A model generated the notes under the pieces. The model was not told the origin of the DNA, did not search any database, and saw only the letters and a list, made by a program, of their open reading frames with translations. From positions 394-64,393 of the forward strand of contig CABJEP010000009.1 in assembly GCA_902364645.1 (NCBI GenBank): 64,000 bases of DNA, given 5' to 3'. Positions within the stretch are counted from its first letter, which is position 1. Each line of letters begins with the position of its first letter. Below, piece after piece: positions 13,825 through 22,377 of this stretch. Origin of the DNA: Coriobacteriaceae bacterium (lineage in GTDB: Bacteria; Actinomycetota; Coriobacteriia; Coriobacteriales; Coriobacteriaceae). The position numbers and the translations under genes were made by a program.

Positions 13825-14132
13825 ATACCTTCGCCGTCCGCGCCGCCGAGAGCAGTGCGCCCAAATCGGCCTGGATCGCCTCCGCCTTGCTTCCAAGCTG
13901 CAGCGGGGCCGAGTCGCCCGAGATGTTTACGCTCAGCAGGTGCGCATCCGGCAGCTTCGCGGTCATGCTCCAGAACGGGGGCGTGATGATGCCGGGGGTC
14001 ATCTCGCCCACGCCGAGCTCCAGCAGCAGCACGCGGCCAGCTCCACGCTCGTGCACGAAGCGCTCGTATCGTCCGAGGCCCTCGCGCCATGCCGCACCCT
14101 GCAGAAACGTGTCGTCGCGCACCCACGGTACA
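13808..14132 (-). pseudogene. C-terminal fragment of a sirtuin-like gene (duplicate of 16872-17720)
   Basis: Residues VRDDTFLQGAAWREGLGRY..., LLLELGVGEMTPGIIT and PFWSMTAKLPDAHLLSVNIS repeat the C-terminal third of the intact sirtuin-like protein at 16872-17720, about 86 of 95 residues being identical. The similarity stops sharply near 14132, after the codons for PWVRDD. The catalytic NAD-binding half is absent, so the fragment cannot be functional. Confidence 0.85.
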
Positions 14133-14301
14133 AGATACTGGTTTTCCGTGCGAAAACGCTCATGCCGCTAAATTGAGCGACCGCCTGTACTGCAGCGGGA
14201 TCATCCGCCCGAGCGATCCCTTAATCCGTCGCCCGTTGCGCCAATCGGCAGAAGCCACGCGTGGACGCTAATCGCTCGAGCGAATCGTCGTCGGTTTCCG
14301 T

Positions 14302-15210
14302 TTAACGATTTCTTTTTCCGCTATTATCTGACCCTCGGACTTCCTCGTGATAGAAGTAGTCCACGATCACCGGATGCCCCTGGGGGACTCTGCCATAAGG
14401 CATTTCGTTGTCCACAAAGGGGCAATCGTACTTCTTGGCCATTTCTTCGGCTTTTACTTCAAGCGCTTCAAAATAGCTACGGTTGCGCTTGTTATAGATC
14501 TCATCGTAAAGCGGTACGAGATTGGGATGTTTCTCGGCGATATAATCCAGGATCGCTTTTTTGAAACCACCCCGAAGATTGAGATTTTCGAGCCAAAACA
14601 AATCGCACCGATCTTTTACTTGCTCAAAAATCATCTCAAAATCCGTGATGCCGGGAAATACCGGGGACACGAAGCAGACCGTACGGATACCTTCGTCATA
14701 CACCTGCTTCATAGCAGCGATACGACGCTCGATGCTCGACGCGGAGTCCATATCGTTCTTGAAGTTCTCATCCAGCGTGTTGATCGACCATGAAACGGTC
14801 ACTCGTCCAAGCCTCTTCAGCAGATCGATATCCCGTACCACAAGATCGGACTTTGTGCAGATCAGAATATCTGCATCGCTGCCAATCAGCTGCTCCAGGA
14901 GTTTCCTGGTATTCCCGAATCGCTCCTCCTGTGGATTGTAGCCATCCGTCACAGAACCGATAACCACCCGCTGTCCAGCGTATTTCTTCGGATTCTTGAT
15001 TTCCGGCCAATGCTTCACATCAAGAAAGGTGCCCCATTCCTCCTTGTGTCCGGTAAAGCGCTTCATAAAGGAGGCATAGCAATACTTGCAGGCATGCGTG
15101 CAGCCCACATAGGGATTGACCGAGTAGCCGCCTACCGGCAGGCTGGACTTGGTCATGATGTTCTTTGCTTCCACCTCATTGATGAGGATTCCATCAATCA
15201 CTTCCGCCAT
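14302..15210 (-). CDS. Radical SAM protein of the spore photoproduct lyase-like (SPL) family
   Basis: A 302-aa radical SAM enzyme. The 4Fe-4S/SAM motif CTHACKYCYAS lies near residue 39; NPYVGC just before it is typical of SPL-like and Gp37-like enzymes. SVTDGYNPQEERFGNTRKLL and VSWSINTLDENFKNDMDS are conserved TIM-barrel segments. The start at 15210 is chosen for its GGAGG site. It overlaps the upstream radical SAM gene by 13 bases, so the two are co-translated. Its substrate is unknown; partners with DUF5131 proteins recur in mobile DNA. Base composition is less G+C-rich than the neighbours, suggesting transfer. Confidence 0.85.
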   Translation of the reverse strand: MAEVIDGILINEVEAKNIMTKSSLPVGGYSVNPYVGCTHACKYCYASFMKRFTGHKEEWGTFLDVKHWPEIKNPKKYAGQRVVIGSVTDGYNPQEERFGNTRKLLEQLIGSDADILICTKSDLVVRDIDLLKRLGRVTVSWSINTLDENFKNDMDSASSIERRIAAMKQVYDEGIRTVCFVSPVFPGITDFEMIFEQVKDRCDLFWLENLNLRGGFKKAILDYIAEKHPNLVPLYDEIYNKRNRSYFEALEVKAEEMAKKYDCPFVDNEMPYGRVPQGHPVIVDYFYHEEVRGSDNSGKRNR

Positions 15211-15887
15211 GTTCTCTGCACCTCCAGCACTCTTTCGAATTCTTCCGGCAATTCCTGAATCATGTTTTCGTCCCCTATGACAGAGACGAGGTCTTCCTTC
15301 ATAAACATTGGAATGCCAAGCGCGTGAGCCTGGTCCGTCAAAGACCATGCCCACTCCGGTTCCGTATGAACCTTCCTGCTCTGCGCCCCGGTCATGGTAC
15401 CGACGACGATCCAGTTGATTCCGGAAAGGTCGACCGTACCGGGATCGTCGAATAGCGGCTCAAAAGTAACGAAGAAGTGATTTGCTTTGACGTTTTTCCG
15501 AAGGGCGTCGATACGCCACAGCTCCGCTTTCCTCGTCACCGTAACGCCGAACCATGCGTTTTCCAGGTCGGTATCTAAATCCAGCAAATCGGGTCTCTTG
15601 GTCAGGAACAAGAACTGATGCTGTGGATTCTCATGGATCTTTGCAAATACCTCGTCTCGCCATTCCAGCTTCCACCCGGAGAGATCGCTCATGCCGGTAA
15701 GGAGAAAGTTCTGCGGGCGTTTCTTTTCCATCATCTTGAGCTTGCTCGGGAAGAACGCAGGATCAGCGAAGTCGTCAATCATATGCCAACGTTTCACATT
15801 GTTACGGGCATAGCAATATGGACACCCCACCGTGCAGCCGATGACGATATTCATATTCTGAATCTGATTTTTGATGCAGATGCTCAT
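15198..15887 (-). CDS. DUF5131 (phage Gp37/Gp68-like) radical SAM protein
   Basis: A 229-aa protein with CTVGCPYCYARNN as the radical SAM cluster motif (residues about 18-28), followed by FLLTGMSDLSGWKLEWRD and FLFLTKRPDLL, both characteristic of phage Gp37-like proteins. GINWIVVGTMTG and EWAWSLTDQAHALGIPMFMKED close the family pattern. It overlaps the SPL-like gene downstream, and its start overlaps by four bases the stop of a sirtuin N-terminal fragment. That position suggests the radical SAM pair replaced the interior of the older sirtuin locus. Confidence 0.85.
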   Translation of the reverse strand: MSICIKNQIQNMNIVIGCTVGCPYCYARNNVKRWHMIDDFADPAFFPSKLKMMEKKRPQNFLLTGMSDLSGWKLEWRDEVFAKIHENPQHQFLFLTKRPDLLDLDTDLENAWFGVTVTRKAELWRIDALRKNVKANHFFVTFEPLFDDPGTVDLSGINWIVVGTMTGAQSRKVHTEPEWAWSLTDQAHALGIPMFMKEDLVSVIGDENMIQELPEEFERVLEVQRTWRK

Positions 15888-16084
15888 AACGCCTGCCTAC
15901 CTGCCTCTCCCGTAAACACGCAATCAGCCTCCCCCACCTTGCGGGCAAAAACCTCGATATCTTGCTTGCAAGCAGCAGGCTCGCAATCGCTCAAATCGTA
16001 TGACGTGCCGCCGTTTCGATAGACGGCCCGATGGGAAAACGATCGGCTGACAAGCCCGATGCCGAGCTTCTCGCACAGGGTCAT
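15884..16084 (-). pseudogene. N-terminal fragment of a sirtuin-like gene (paralogue of 18410-19375)
   Basis: The 66 residues MTLCEKLGIGLVSRSFSHRA...YRNGGTSYDLSD...FARKVGEADCVFTGEAG match the first 66 residues of the intact gene at 18410-19375, roughly 55% identical. They stop just after the first glycine-rich NAD-binding segment. The upstream promoter region and the divergent TetR gene are also conserved between the two loci. Without the rest of the Rossmann fold it cannot be an enzyme. Confidence 0.8.
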
Positions 16085-16227
16085 CCGTGCTCCCTTTCAG
16101 CTATAAAAAACAGGTGTCTATAAACAGTATCCTTGTTGATTTTCGCAGGGGCAATGAACAAACGCGTGCACCTGTCGATAAACGAACAGCTACTGGACAT
16201 TGTCAAACGACTCAGATTGGAGAGGCG
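16085..16227. promoter_or_regulatory. Divergent promoter/operator region, left copy
   Basis: Between the sirtuin fragment and TetR-A. It shares with 19376-19518 the sequence CAGGTGTCTATAAA-AGTATCC and a second, inverted CCTGTCGATAAACGA (left) or CTGTTGTCGATAAACGAG-like (right) element. The paired CAGGTG/CACCTG half-sites and conserved spacing make them the likely binding sites of the adjacent TetR proteins. Confidence 0.55.
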
Positions 16228-16788
16228 ATGGGAGAAACCAAGATCGACCGCCGGCGGCGCTACACCCTCTCGGTCATACAGGAGGCGTTCTTCGCGCTGC
16301 TGGCCGAGGTCGGCTTCGCGAAGATGACGGTGGCGGACATCTGCCGCCGCGCCGAGATCAACCGGGGAACGTTCTATCTGCATTACGAGGATAAGTACGC
16401 GCTGCTCGATGCGCTTATCGACGAGGCATTGGCAGCGGCTCCCCCGCTTGAGGGGGTTGAATCGGCAACGCTTTGCCAGCGTCCGCCGGCAGACGACGAT
16501 TATCGCCTGCTTTATTCGGACAGCGACGCATACGCTCGCGTAGCCCAGCGCGTCATAGAACGCGGAGCGGAGCAGATGGTTCCCTGGGTCATGGAGAAAA
16601 CAGGGCTTTCACGCGAAGACGCTTTCCTGCTCTTCGTCCACAACGTCCAGGGCAATCTGGCCGTCAACCGCCTGCTCGGCTGGAGACGAGGCCCCGAGTT
16701 CGCCCATGCCCAGGAGCTGCTCAACGCCTATTCCGAAGGGGGCTTACTGGCGGTATCCGCTCTTCGCGATTCCGATAACCCATCGTGA
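16228..16788 (+). CDS. TetR-family regulator, copy A
   Basis: A 186-aa regulator. The HTH reads YTLSVIQEAFFALLAEVGFA, KMTVADICRRAEINRGTFYL, then HYEDKYALLDALIDE; the C-terminal ligand domain is unassigned (TetR_C-like). The start at 16228 has GGAGAGG. It is nearly 90% identical to, and the same length as, copy B at 19519-20079. Each copy is divergent from a sirtuin-like gene or fragment, so the family presumably controls those genes. In copy A's case the target is a broken gene plus the radical SAM pair. Confidence 0.9.
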   Translation: MGETKIDRRRRYTLSVIQEAFFALLAEVGFAKMTVADICRRAEINRGTFYLHYEDKYALLDALIDEALAAAPPLEGVESATLCQRPPADDDYRLLYSDSDAYARVAQRVIERGAEQMVPWVMEKTGLSREDAFLLFVHNVQGNLAVNRLLGWRRGPEFAHAQELLNAYSEGGLLAVSALRDSDNPS

Positions 16789-16871
16789 CCTGCGATTCAG
16801 GAATACCAGCCTCCGAGCCCTCTCGTTCGGAGGCTGCGGCTAAAACCTCATTGCGCGTCTACCGCTCCGCG

Positions 16872-17720
16872 TTACTCGCCACCTGCCCGCGCCACCGAGA
16901 GCAGGGCGCCCAAATCGGCCTGGATCGCCCCTGCCTTGCTTCCAAGCTGCAGCGGAGCCGAGCCGCCCGAGATGTTTACGCTCAGCAGGTGCGCATCCGG
17001 CAGCTTCGCGGTCATGCTCCAGAACGGGAGCGTGATGATGCCGGGGGTCATCTCGCCCACGCCGAGCTCCAGCAACAGCACGCGGCGATCGCTGCGCTCG
17101 CGCACGAAGCGCTCGTATCGTCCGAGGCTCTCGCGCCATGCCGCACCCTGCAGAAACGTGTCGTCGCGCACCCACGGCACAAGCTGCCAGCCGCAGTGCG
17201 GGCATCGGGGGACATCCTCGCTGCGGATCTCGAACCCCGCCATGCCCGCGAGCATGCGCTCGACGTAGGGGCTCGCCTCGAAGAGCTCGTCGCAGCATGG
17301 CTGCTTGCATTGAAGGTGCGCGAAGCTTCCCTGATAGTTGCAGATCCTCTCGGTGGGAAACGTCTTCTCGACTTGGGTGTCCACATTGGTGCTCAGGATG
17401 AAGTAGTCCTTATGGCCGATGAGGGACCGTAGGTCGAGATAGGGCTGCGAGGTCGGCTCGCGCAGCATGAAGTCGATGTATCGCGCATAGTATGCCCATT
17501 GCTGCTCGAGGCTGGGGTAGAGGTGGTAGAAGCCGTCGAAAAGGCTCTTGAAGCCAAAGGCTTGCTGCCAGTCCGCCATTCCTGCGCGCGCCATGCCCGC
17601 GCGGTTGTAATGGTTGAACCCGGCGGCGCTCGACATGCCCGAGCCGATGCCGACGATGATGGCGTCGGCATCGTCGATAAGGCTTCGAAGCCTACGCGCT
17701 TCTCTTTCTAGGGGTGGCAT
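16872..17720 (-). CDS. Sirtuin-like (SIR2 family) NAD-dependent protein 1
   Basis: A 282-aa SIR2-fold protein: ADAIIVGIGSGMSSAAGF is the NAD-binding glycine-rich segment, LSTNVDTQVEK the conserved STN-D motif, ICNYQGSFAHLQC the region before the zinc module, and CKQPCCDEL...CPHCGW the four zinc cysteines. LLLELGVGEMTPGI and PFWSMTAKLP form the second Rossmann half. It resembles the macrodomain-linked SirTM class (protein ADP-ribosylating sirtuins) more than classic deacetylases, but no macrodomain gene is nearby. It overlaps the next sirtuin-like gene by 13 bases and is the last of three in the operon. A copy of its C-terminal third lies at 13808-14132. Confidence 0.85.
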   Translation of the reverse strand: MPPLEREARRLRSLIDDADAIIVGIGSGMSSAAGFNHYNRAGMARAGMADWQQAFGFKSLFDGFYHLYPSLEQQWAYYARYIDFMLREPTSQPYLDLRSLIGHKDYFILSTNVDTQVEKTFPTERICNYQGSFAHLQCKQPCCDELFEASPYVERMLAGMAGFEIRSEDVPRCPHCGWQLVPWVRDDTFLQGAAWRESLGRYERFVRERSDRRVLLLELGVGEMTPGIITLPFWSMTAKLPDAHLLSVNISGGSAPLQLGSKAGAIQADLGALLSVARAGGE

Positions 17721-18406
17721 CGGGCGATCTCCTCGAAAGCCGGGGCCATATCGCCGTCAACGAGAATCGTCTCGCACGAAGCGTCGGGCGCCATGGCCTG
17801 GCCGTAGTTGAACACGATGTAGGTGGCGTGCTCGCAGGCGTTCGCGATCTGGGCGAGCATGCGCTTTATGACGCCGTTGTGCAGTCCCACGCCAAGTTCG
17901 AGGATGGCGACCCTGCCGTTGCGATGGGCTTGCACAAGACGCGCGAGCTCGTCGAGCTGGGTCATGGCGAGGGTGTCTGGATGGGCGAGGCGCCGCTCGT
18001 CAACCGACGTGCGCGTGCTCCCCTCAGTCTCGAGCACGCGCTCCTCGTCGAACCCGGCGCGCGCGAAGTGCCCGTCGATGTTGCATGTGACCACGAAGGT
18101 GTCGGCGTGCTCCGTAAGACGCCGCAGCCCGTTCATGAGCGAGCCGGGCTCATATTCGAGATACTCCTTTTGATGGAACCGCTCGGCCCATCGGCGTCGC
18201 ACGCTGGCATCCGGGGAAGCGAGCCCCTGCAGTATGCAGCCGATGCCGTCTGCCTGGGCGAGGCCCCCGTACGCCTCTTGGAAATGAGCATCGGCGCAGA
18301 AAAGGTTGAGCCCCTCTGCTATGTCCAGTCCGTTGCTAGCGCCGATGATGACAAGATCCGCTTCGGCTAGCGCCCTGCCTATGCGAACTGCTTTCGCCGT
18401 CTCCAT
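17708..18406 (-). CDS. Sirtuin-like protein 2, lacking the zinc module
   Basis: A 232-aa SIR2-related protein. ADLVIIGASNGLDIAEGLNL corresponds to the NAD-binding loop and VTCNIDGHFARAG to the STN-D motif, but the zinc-binding cysteines between the two halves are missing and the protein is about 60-90 residues shorter than its neighbours. VAILELGVGLHNGVIKRML is the second-half strand. Loss of the zinc module suggests a regulatory or degenerate partner rather than an independent enzyme. It sits between the two full-length sirtuin-like genes, with a 3-base gap on one side and a 13-base overlap on the other. Confidence 0.8.
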   Translation of the reverse strand: METAKAVRIGRALAEADLVIIGASNGLDIAEGLNLFCADAHFQEAYGGLAQADGIGCILQGLASPDASVRRRWAERFHQKEYLEYEPGSLMNGLRRLTEHADTFVVTCNIDGHFARAGFDEERVLETEGSTRTSVDERRLAHPDTLAMTQLDELARLVQAHRNGRVAILELGVGLHNGVIKRMLAQIANACEHATYIVFNYGQAMAPDASCETILVDGDMAPAFEEIARCHP

Positions 18407-18409
18407 GCG

Positions 18410-19375
18410 CTACCTCCTCAGCGTCTTGCGCACGTCGGCAAGCACGTCGGCGATGTCGGCGCGAACGGCGAGCCCCCGATCCTCGATCGCGCGGGGGAGA
18501 AACTGCGTCTTGTTGTTTACGGCGATGTAGCTGGCCTGCGGTAACTGCGCCGTGAGGGCCCAGAACGGCTCCTGGATAAACGCGGGCGTCATGCGGCCCA
18601 CACCCAGCTCGAGGAAGAGGATCCTCTGCCGTGCGTGCGCGTCGAGCCATTCGGACACCTTGCGGTACTGCTCCTCGTAGAGTTCGCCCTGCAGGAAGTT
18701 GCCGTAGCCGCGAACCCAGGGGAACGCCTCTGCCCCGCAGTGCGGGCAGCGCGGCACGAGCTCTGTCGGAACCTCAAGGCCGTCTCCCATGGCCTCTACC
18801 ATGTTGGAGACCGGCTCGACCGCATCCCACACCGCGTCGGTGCAACAGCGGGAGCACTGAAAGAAGCGGTGGTCGCCTTGGATCTCTGCCACTTTCTCCC
18901 AGGGATAGAGCTTCACAAACTGCGTGTCCTGGTTGGTGGTGAGCACGAAGAAATCCTTCTCGGCGAGAATGGCGTCGAGGTCCTTGTAGGGCTTGCGCAG
19001 CGGGGCGTTGAGCGTGGTGTCGAGGAAGGTGGCGAGGTATCCCCAGCGCGCCTCGGCGGTGGGCCAGCGGTAGAACGACCCCTCGAAAGCGCCCTTGAAA
19101 CCGTAACGCTCGGCGAATTTGCCGAAATGCTTGCGATAGGTTGCGTTGTCCTCGTAATAGAAGTCGCCGCCGCCCGCCGCGGAGAGCCCAGAGGCCCCGC
19201 CCACCAGCACGCAATCGGCTTCCTCGATCATGCGGGCGAAGTCCCTGATTTGCTGGTCGTAGGGCTCGGGCTCGCGGTCACTCAGCTCATAGGGCGTGCC
19301 GCCGCTGCGGTAGGCGGCATGAAGGGAAAACGATCGGTTGGTGAGCTCGATAACGAGCTGCTCGTACAGGGTCAC
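18410..19375 (-). CDS. Sirtuin-like (SirTM-type) protein 3, first gene of the operon
   Basis: A 321-aa SIR2 family protein. After about 50 extra N-terminal residues it has ADCVLVGGASGLSAAGG (NAD loop), LTTNQDTQFVK (STN-D motif), AEIQGDHRFFQCSRCC and CPHCGAE (zinc module), and LFLELGVGRMTPAFI (second half). The EIQGD-FQC arrangement is like SirTM ADP-ribosyltransferases. The start is GTG at 19375 behind GAAGG; the frame continues further upstream through the promoter, which is not coding. It is divergent from TetR-B. The N terminus is duplicated in the fragment at 15884-16084. Confidence 0.85.
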   Translation of the reverse strand: MTLYEQLVIELTNRSFSLHAAYRSGGTPYELSDREPEPYDQQIRDFARMIEEADCVLVGGASGLSAAGGGDFYYEDNATYRKHFGKFAERYGFKGAFEGSFYRWPTAEARWGYLATFLDTTLNAPLRKPYKDLDAILAEKDFFVLTTNQDTQFVKLYPWEKVAEIQGDHRFFQCSRCCTDAVWDAVEPVSNMVEAMGDGLEVPTELVPRCPHCGAEAFPWVRGYGNFLQGELYEEQYRKVSEWLDAHARQRILFLELGVGRMTPAFIQEPFWALTAQLPQASYIAVNNKTQFLPRAIEDRGLAVRADIADVLADVRKTLRR

Positions 19376-19518
19376 TGGATACCTTCTTTCAGCTATTATA
19401 AACAGGTGTCTATAAAAAGTATCCATGTCGATTTGCTTAAGAGCAATGAACAGCTTCGGCCTGTTGTCGATAAACGAGCGTTTGCCGGGCATTGTCGAGC
19501 GTTGCAATTGGAGGGGTA
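19376..19518. promoter_or_regulatory. Divergent promoter/operator region, right copy
   Basis: Homologous to 16085-16227. It carries TATAAACAGGTGTCTATAAA on the sirtuin side and GTCGATAAACGAG on the TetR side. The -10-like TTATAG on the minus strand lies about 20 bases upstream of the sirtuin start. Confidence 0.55.
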
Positions 19519-20079
19519 ATGGAAGCGGGGAAGATCGATCGTCGCCGACGCTATACACTCTCGGTCATACGGGAGGCGTTCTTCGCGCTGCTGGCCGAGG
19601 TCGGCTTCGCGAAGATGACGGTGGCGGACATCTGCCGCCGCGCCGAGATCAACCGGGGAACGTTCTATCTGCGTTACGAGGACAAGTACGCGCTGCTCGA
19701 CGCGCTTATCGATGAGGCATTGGCGGCGGTGCCGCCGCTCGAGGGAACGGAGGCGGGCGCCCTCTGCCAGCGTCCGCCGGCAAACGATGACTATTATCTG
19801 CTCTACTCGGATGACGACGCGTACGCCCGGGTGGCACAGCGCGTCGTCGAGCGCGGCGCCGAGCAGATGGTTCCCTCGATCATGGAGGAGACTGGGCTTT
19901 CGCGCGAGGACGCCTATCTGCTCTTTGTCCACAACGTCCAGGGAAATCTCGCGGTCAACCGCCTGCTCGGTTGGAGGCGAGGGCCCGAGTTTGCCCACGC
20001 TCAGGAGCTGCTCAGCGCCTATTCCGAAGGGGGCATGCGGGCGGTATCGGCTCGTCACGATCCTCGTAGCTCGTCTTGA
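19519..20079 (+). CDS. TetR-family regulator, copy B
   Basis: A 186-aa paralogue of copy A with the same HTH (KMTVADICRRAEINRGTFYL). The start at 19519 follows GGAGGGG. It is divergent from the three-gene sirtuin operon and probably represses it. Differences from copy A are scattered mainly through the ligand-binding half (for example MVPSIMEETG versus MVPWVMEKTG), so the two may still recognise the same sites. Confidence 0.9.
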   Translation: MEAGKIDRRRRYTLSVIREAFFALLAEVGFAKMTVADICRRAEINRGTFYLRYEDKYALLDALIDEALAAVPPLEGTEAGALCQRPPANDDYYLLYSDDDAYARVAQRVVERGAEQMVPSIMEETGLSREDAYLLFVHNVQGNLAVNRLLGWRRGPEFAHAQELLSAYSEGGMRAVSARHDPRSSS

Positions 20080-20277
20080 CCGCATGTCATTTCAGGTAGG
20101 TGGCGTTGCTATGGGCCCTCTTTGATTTTCGACGTTGTATAAGGCAATCGCAATCGTCTTGAGCTTCTTTAGGGAACTTGAACAAGAGATATGGCCTGCT
20201 GGCGATTGATTAACACCATTCGTTTTGGTTACAAGAAAGCATGCTGCGCGCCTGCAGCATGAGGGAGAGGGAATCCT

Positions 20278-20808
20278 ATGAATATCGTTGTATTGAGCGG
20301 CAGCCCGCGTAAGGGCGCCAATACCGATACCATGGTCGAGGTGTTTGCCGAGACCGCGCGTGAGGGCGGTAATGCGGTTGAGGTCGTCCGCGTTGCCAGC
20401 AAGAAGATCGCCGGCTGCTTGGGATGCCAGTACTGCTTTGCCCATGAGGGCACCTGTGTGCAGAAGGACGACATGGCCGACGTGATCGAGTCACTGATAG
20501 ACGCCGACATGGTTGTCTTCGCTTCGCCCATCTACTGGTTCGATATCACCGCGCAGGAGAAAGCCGCCATCGACCGCCTGTACGCCTTCGGTGCCACGGG
20601 TTTCCCGTTCACCAAGACGGCCCTTTTGCTCGATAGCCACAGCGAGGGTGTCTATGATGCGGCGATCGCTATGTACAAGTCAACCTGCGCGTACTGCAAG
20701 TGGGAGGACCAGGGCATTGTCACCATCAGCGGTATGACCGAGCGCGACAGCATGGCCTCTTCGTCCAAGCTGGAAGAGGTGCGAGAGCTCGCTCGCAAGC
20801 TGGCCTAA
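20278..20808 (+). CDS. Flavodoxin-fold NAD(P)H-dependent FMN reductase
   Basis: A 176-aa protein of the NADPH-dependent FMN reductase/iron-sulfur flavoprotein-like group. VVLSGSPRKGANTDTM is the phosphate-binding loop for FMN; GCLGCQYCFAHEGTC has the four cysteines found in many anaerobe members; FASPIYWFDITAQEKAAIDR is the second flavin loop. It would reduce quinones, nitro compounds or metal ions in the cytoplasm. The start is preceded by GAGGGAGAGGGA and by a CATGCTGC/GCAGCATG hairpin at 20238-20259. It is transcribed alone. Confidence 0.9.
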   Translation: MNIVVLSGSPRKGANTDTMVEVFAETAREGGNAVEVVRVASKKIAGCLGCQYCFAHEGTCVQKDDMADVIESLIDADMVVFASPIYWFDITAQEKAAIDRLYAFGATGFPFTKTALLLDSHSEGVYDAAIAMYKSTCAYCKWEDQGIVTISGMTERDSMASSSKLEEVRELARKLA

Positions 20809-20988
20809 GGACAAGAAGAACGCATGGCAATCAGCGTTGGTGGAAATGCTTGCTATCCTTACCAAGAGATAGGGGCGCATTCCCTCAAGCGCCGTATAGA
20901 ACAATTTTTAAACGCAGAAAAATAACTGAAAACAAATTAATCAGCGTTAAAATATTGTCAAACAGAAGTTCATGAGGGAAGGTTGCGT

Positions 20989-22278
20989 ATGCGTCGCAAG
21001 GCAGACGAGCTCCTTAGGGAATGGCGAGACAGAGCTGATAGAAAACCTTTGCTGGTCAAAGGCGTGCGCCAGTGTGGCAAGACCTATTTGCTCAGAACGT
21101 ACGCCCAGGATCTTTTCGAATCGGTTGTCTACGTTAATCTTGAGAACGACCGGTCGGCGCGAGCGGATTTTTCGGGCGGTCTTGACCCTCATTCGATTGT
21201 GCGCGCGATCGAGGCTCGTACGGGACAGCGTATCGTGCCTGGCAAAACCTTACTGTTCATTGACGAGATCCAGGCATGCGAGGAAGCGCTCACTTCCCTT
21301 AAATACTTTTGCGAAGATGCTCCCGAGTATTACGTTGCGGCTGCTGGGTCGCTTCTTGGGGTTGCCATTAACCATCAGTCGTATTCGTTCCCCGTCGGAA
21401 AGACCGACTTGATCGAAATGACTCCACTCGATTTCGAGGAGTTTCTCTGGGCAATGGGGCACGATCAGCTGGTCGACGAGATACGCTCGTCATTCGAGTT
21501 AATGGGTCCTCTTGCGCCAAGCCTTCATGAAAAGGCGCTTAGGCTCTATCGACAGTATCTTGTTGTTGGCGGAATGCCCGAGGCGGTCCAAACGTATATC
21601 GATGATCAGTCAATCATTGATGTGGCCGAAAAGCATCGGATTATTCTCGACGGATATTCCGCCGACACCAATAAATATGCTGATGAACGCTTGAGCGCAA
21701 AGACGCGTGCGTGCTTCGATTCCATTCCACAGCAGCTTGCCAAAGAGAATCGCAAATTTCAATACAAGGTAGTGCGAGCGGGGGGCAATGCGTCTCTCTT
21801 TGGAGATGCTCTCGACTGGCTTGTATTGTCGGGTACGGTGGCGCGCTGCACCCTAGTCGGGCAGATCGAAAGCCCTTTAGAGGCCTTCGTTAACCCTTCT
21901 GCTTTTAAAATCTATCAGGCGGATACAGGGCTGCTCGTCTCCAAGGCCGGTGCTCAACGCGCCGATATTCTTGCCGGCATCGGCGGCACATTCATGGGTG
22001 CACTTACCGAAAACTACGTCGCCCAACAGCTTTCAGCCATGGGCTATCCGCTGCATTATTGGGCGCGAGATAATCGTGCGGAAATCGACTTTGTAGTAGA
22101 GAAGCAGGGATGCTTGTCTGCGATTGAAGTCAAGGCGGTAGAGAACACAAGATCTCGAAGCCTGTCCTCACTTAAAAAGACCCATCCGGGCGTACGCCTT
22201 ATCAGGCTATCGACTAAGCCCTTTGGAATGAATGATGGGCTTATGTCTGTTCCACTTTATGCGGCATTTTGTCTATAG
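20989..22278 (+). CDS. AAA ATPase with C-terminal DUF4143 domain
   Basis: A 429-aa protein. GVRQCGKTYLLRTYA is the Walker A segment (residues about 21-35), TLLFIDEIQACEEAL the Walker B, and VAAAGSLLGVAI the sensor region. The C-terminal DUF4143 half ends in a PD-(D/E)XK-like NRAEIDFVVEKQGCLSAIEVK. This family is common in anaerobes and sometimes tied to mobile or defence loci, but its role is not established. The start at 20989 has GAGGGAAGG. It ends facing the parC gene with a shared terminator between them. Confidence 0.88.
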   Translation: MRRKADELLREWRDRADRKPLLVKGVRQCGKTYLLRTYAQDLFESVVYVNLENDRSARADFSGGLDPHSIVRAIEARTGQRIVPGKTLLFIDEIQACEEALTSLKYFCEDAPEYYVAAAGSLLGVAINHQSYSFPVGKTDLIEMTPLDFEEFLWAMGHDQLVDEIRSSFELMGPLAPSLHEKALRLYRQYLVVGGMPEAVQTYIDDQSIIDVAEKHRIILDGYSADTNKYADERLSAKTRACFDSIPQQLAKENRKFQYKVVRAGGNASLFGDALDWLVLSGTVARCTLVGQIESPLEAFVNPSAFKIYQADTGLLVSKAGAQRADILAGIGGTFMGALTENYVAQQLSAMGYPLHYWARDNRAEIDFVVEKQGCLSAIEVKAVENTRSRSLSSLKKTHPGVRLIRLSTKPFGMNDGLMSVPLYAAFCL

Positions 22279-22299
22279 GGATGATGCTGGTGTAATGCA

Positions 22300-22336
22300 T
22301 GGAGCCCAGGGCGCAGCGTTTACTGCGCTCCGGGCC
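22300..22336. terminator. Bidirectional terminator between convergent genes
   Basis: GGAGCCC-GGGCGCAG and CTGCGCTCCGGGC form a long G+C stem with a short loop, midway between the convergent ATPase and parC genes. Confidence 0.6.
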
Positions 22337-22377
22337 CCGCTGCTTTGTACAACCATGACGGTTTAGTCGCCGTTGTT

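Noticed and set aside
20238..20259. CATGCTGC/GCAGCATG hairpin before the FMN reductase
   Set aside because: A short palindrome 18 bases before the start; it could be an operator but there is no second site or regulator to support it.
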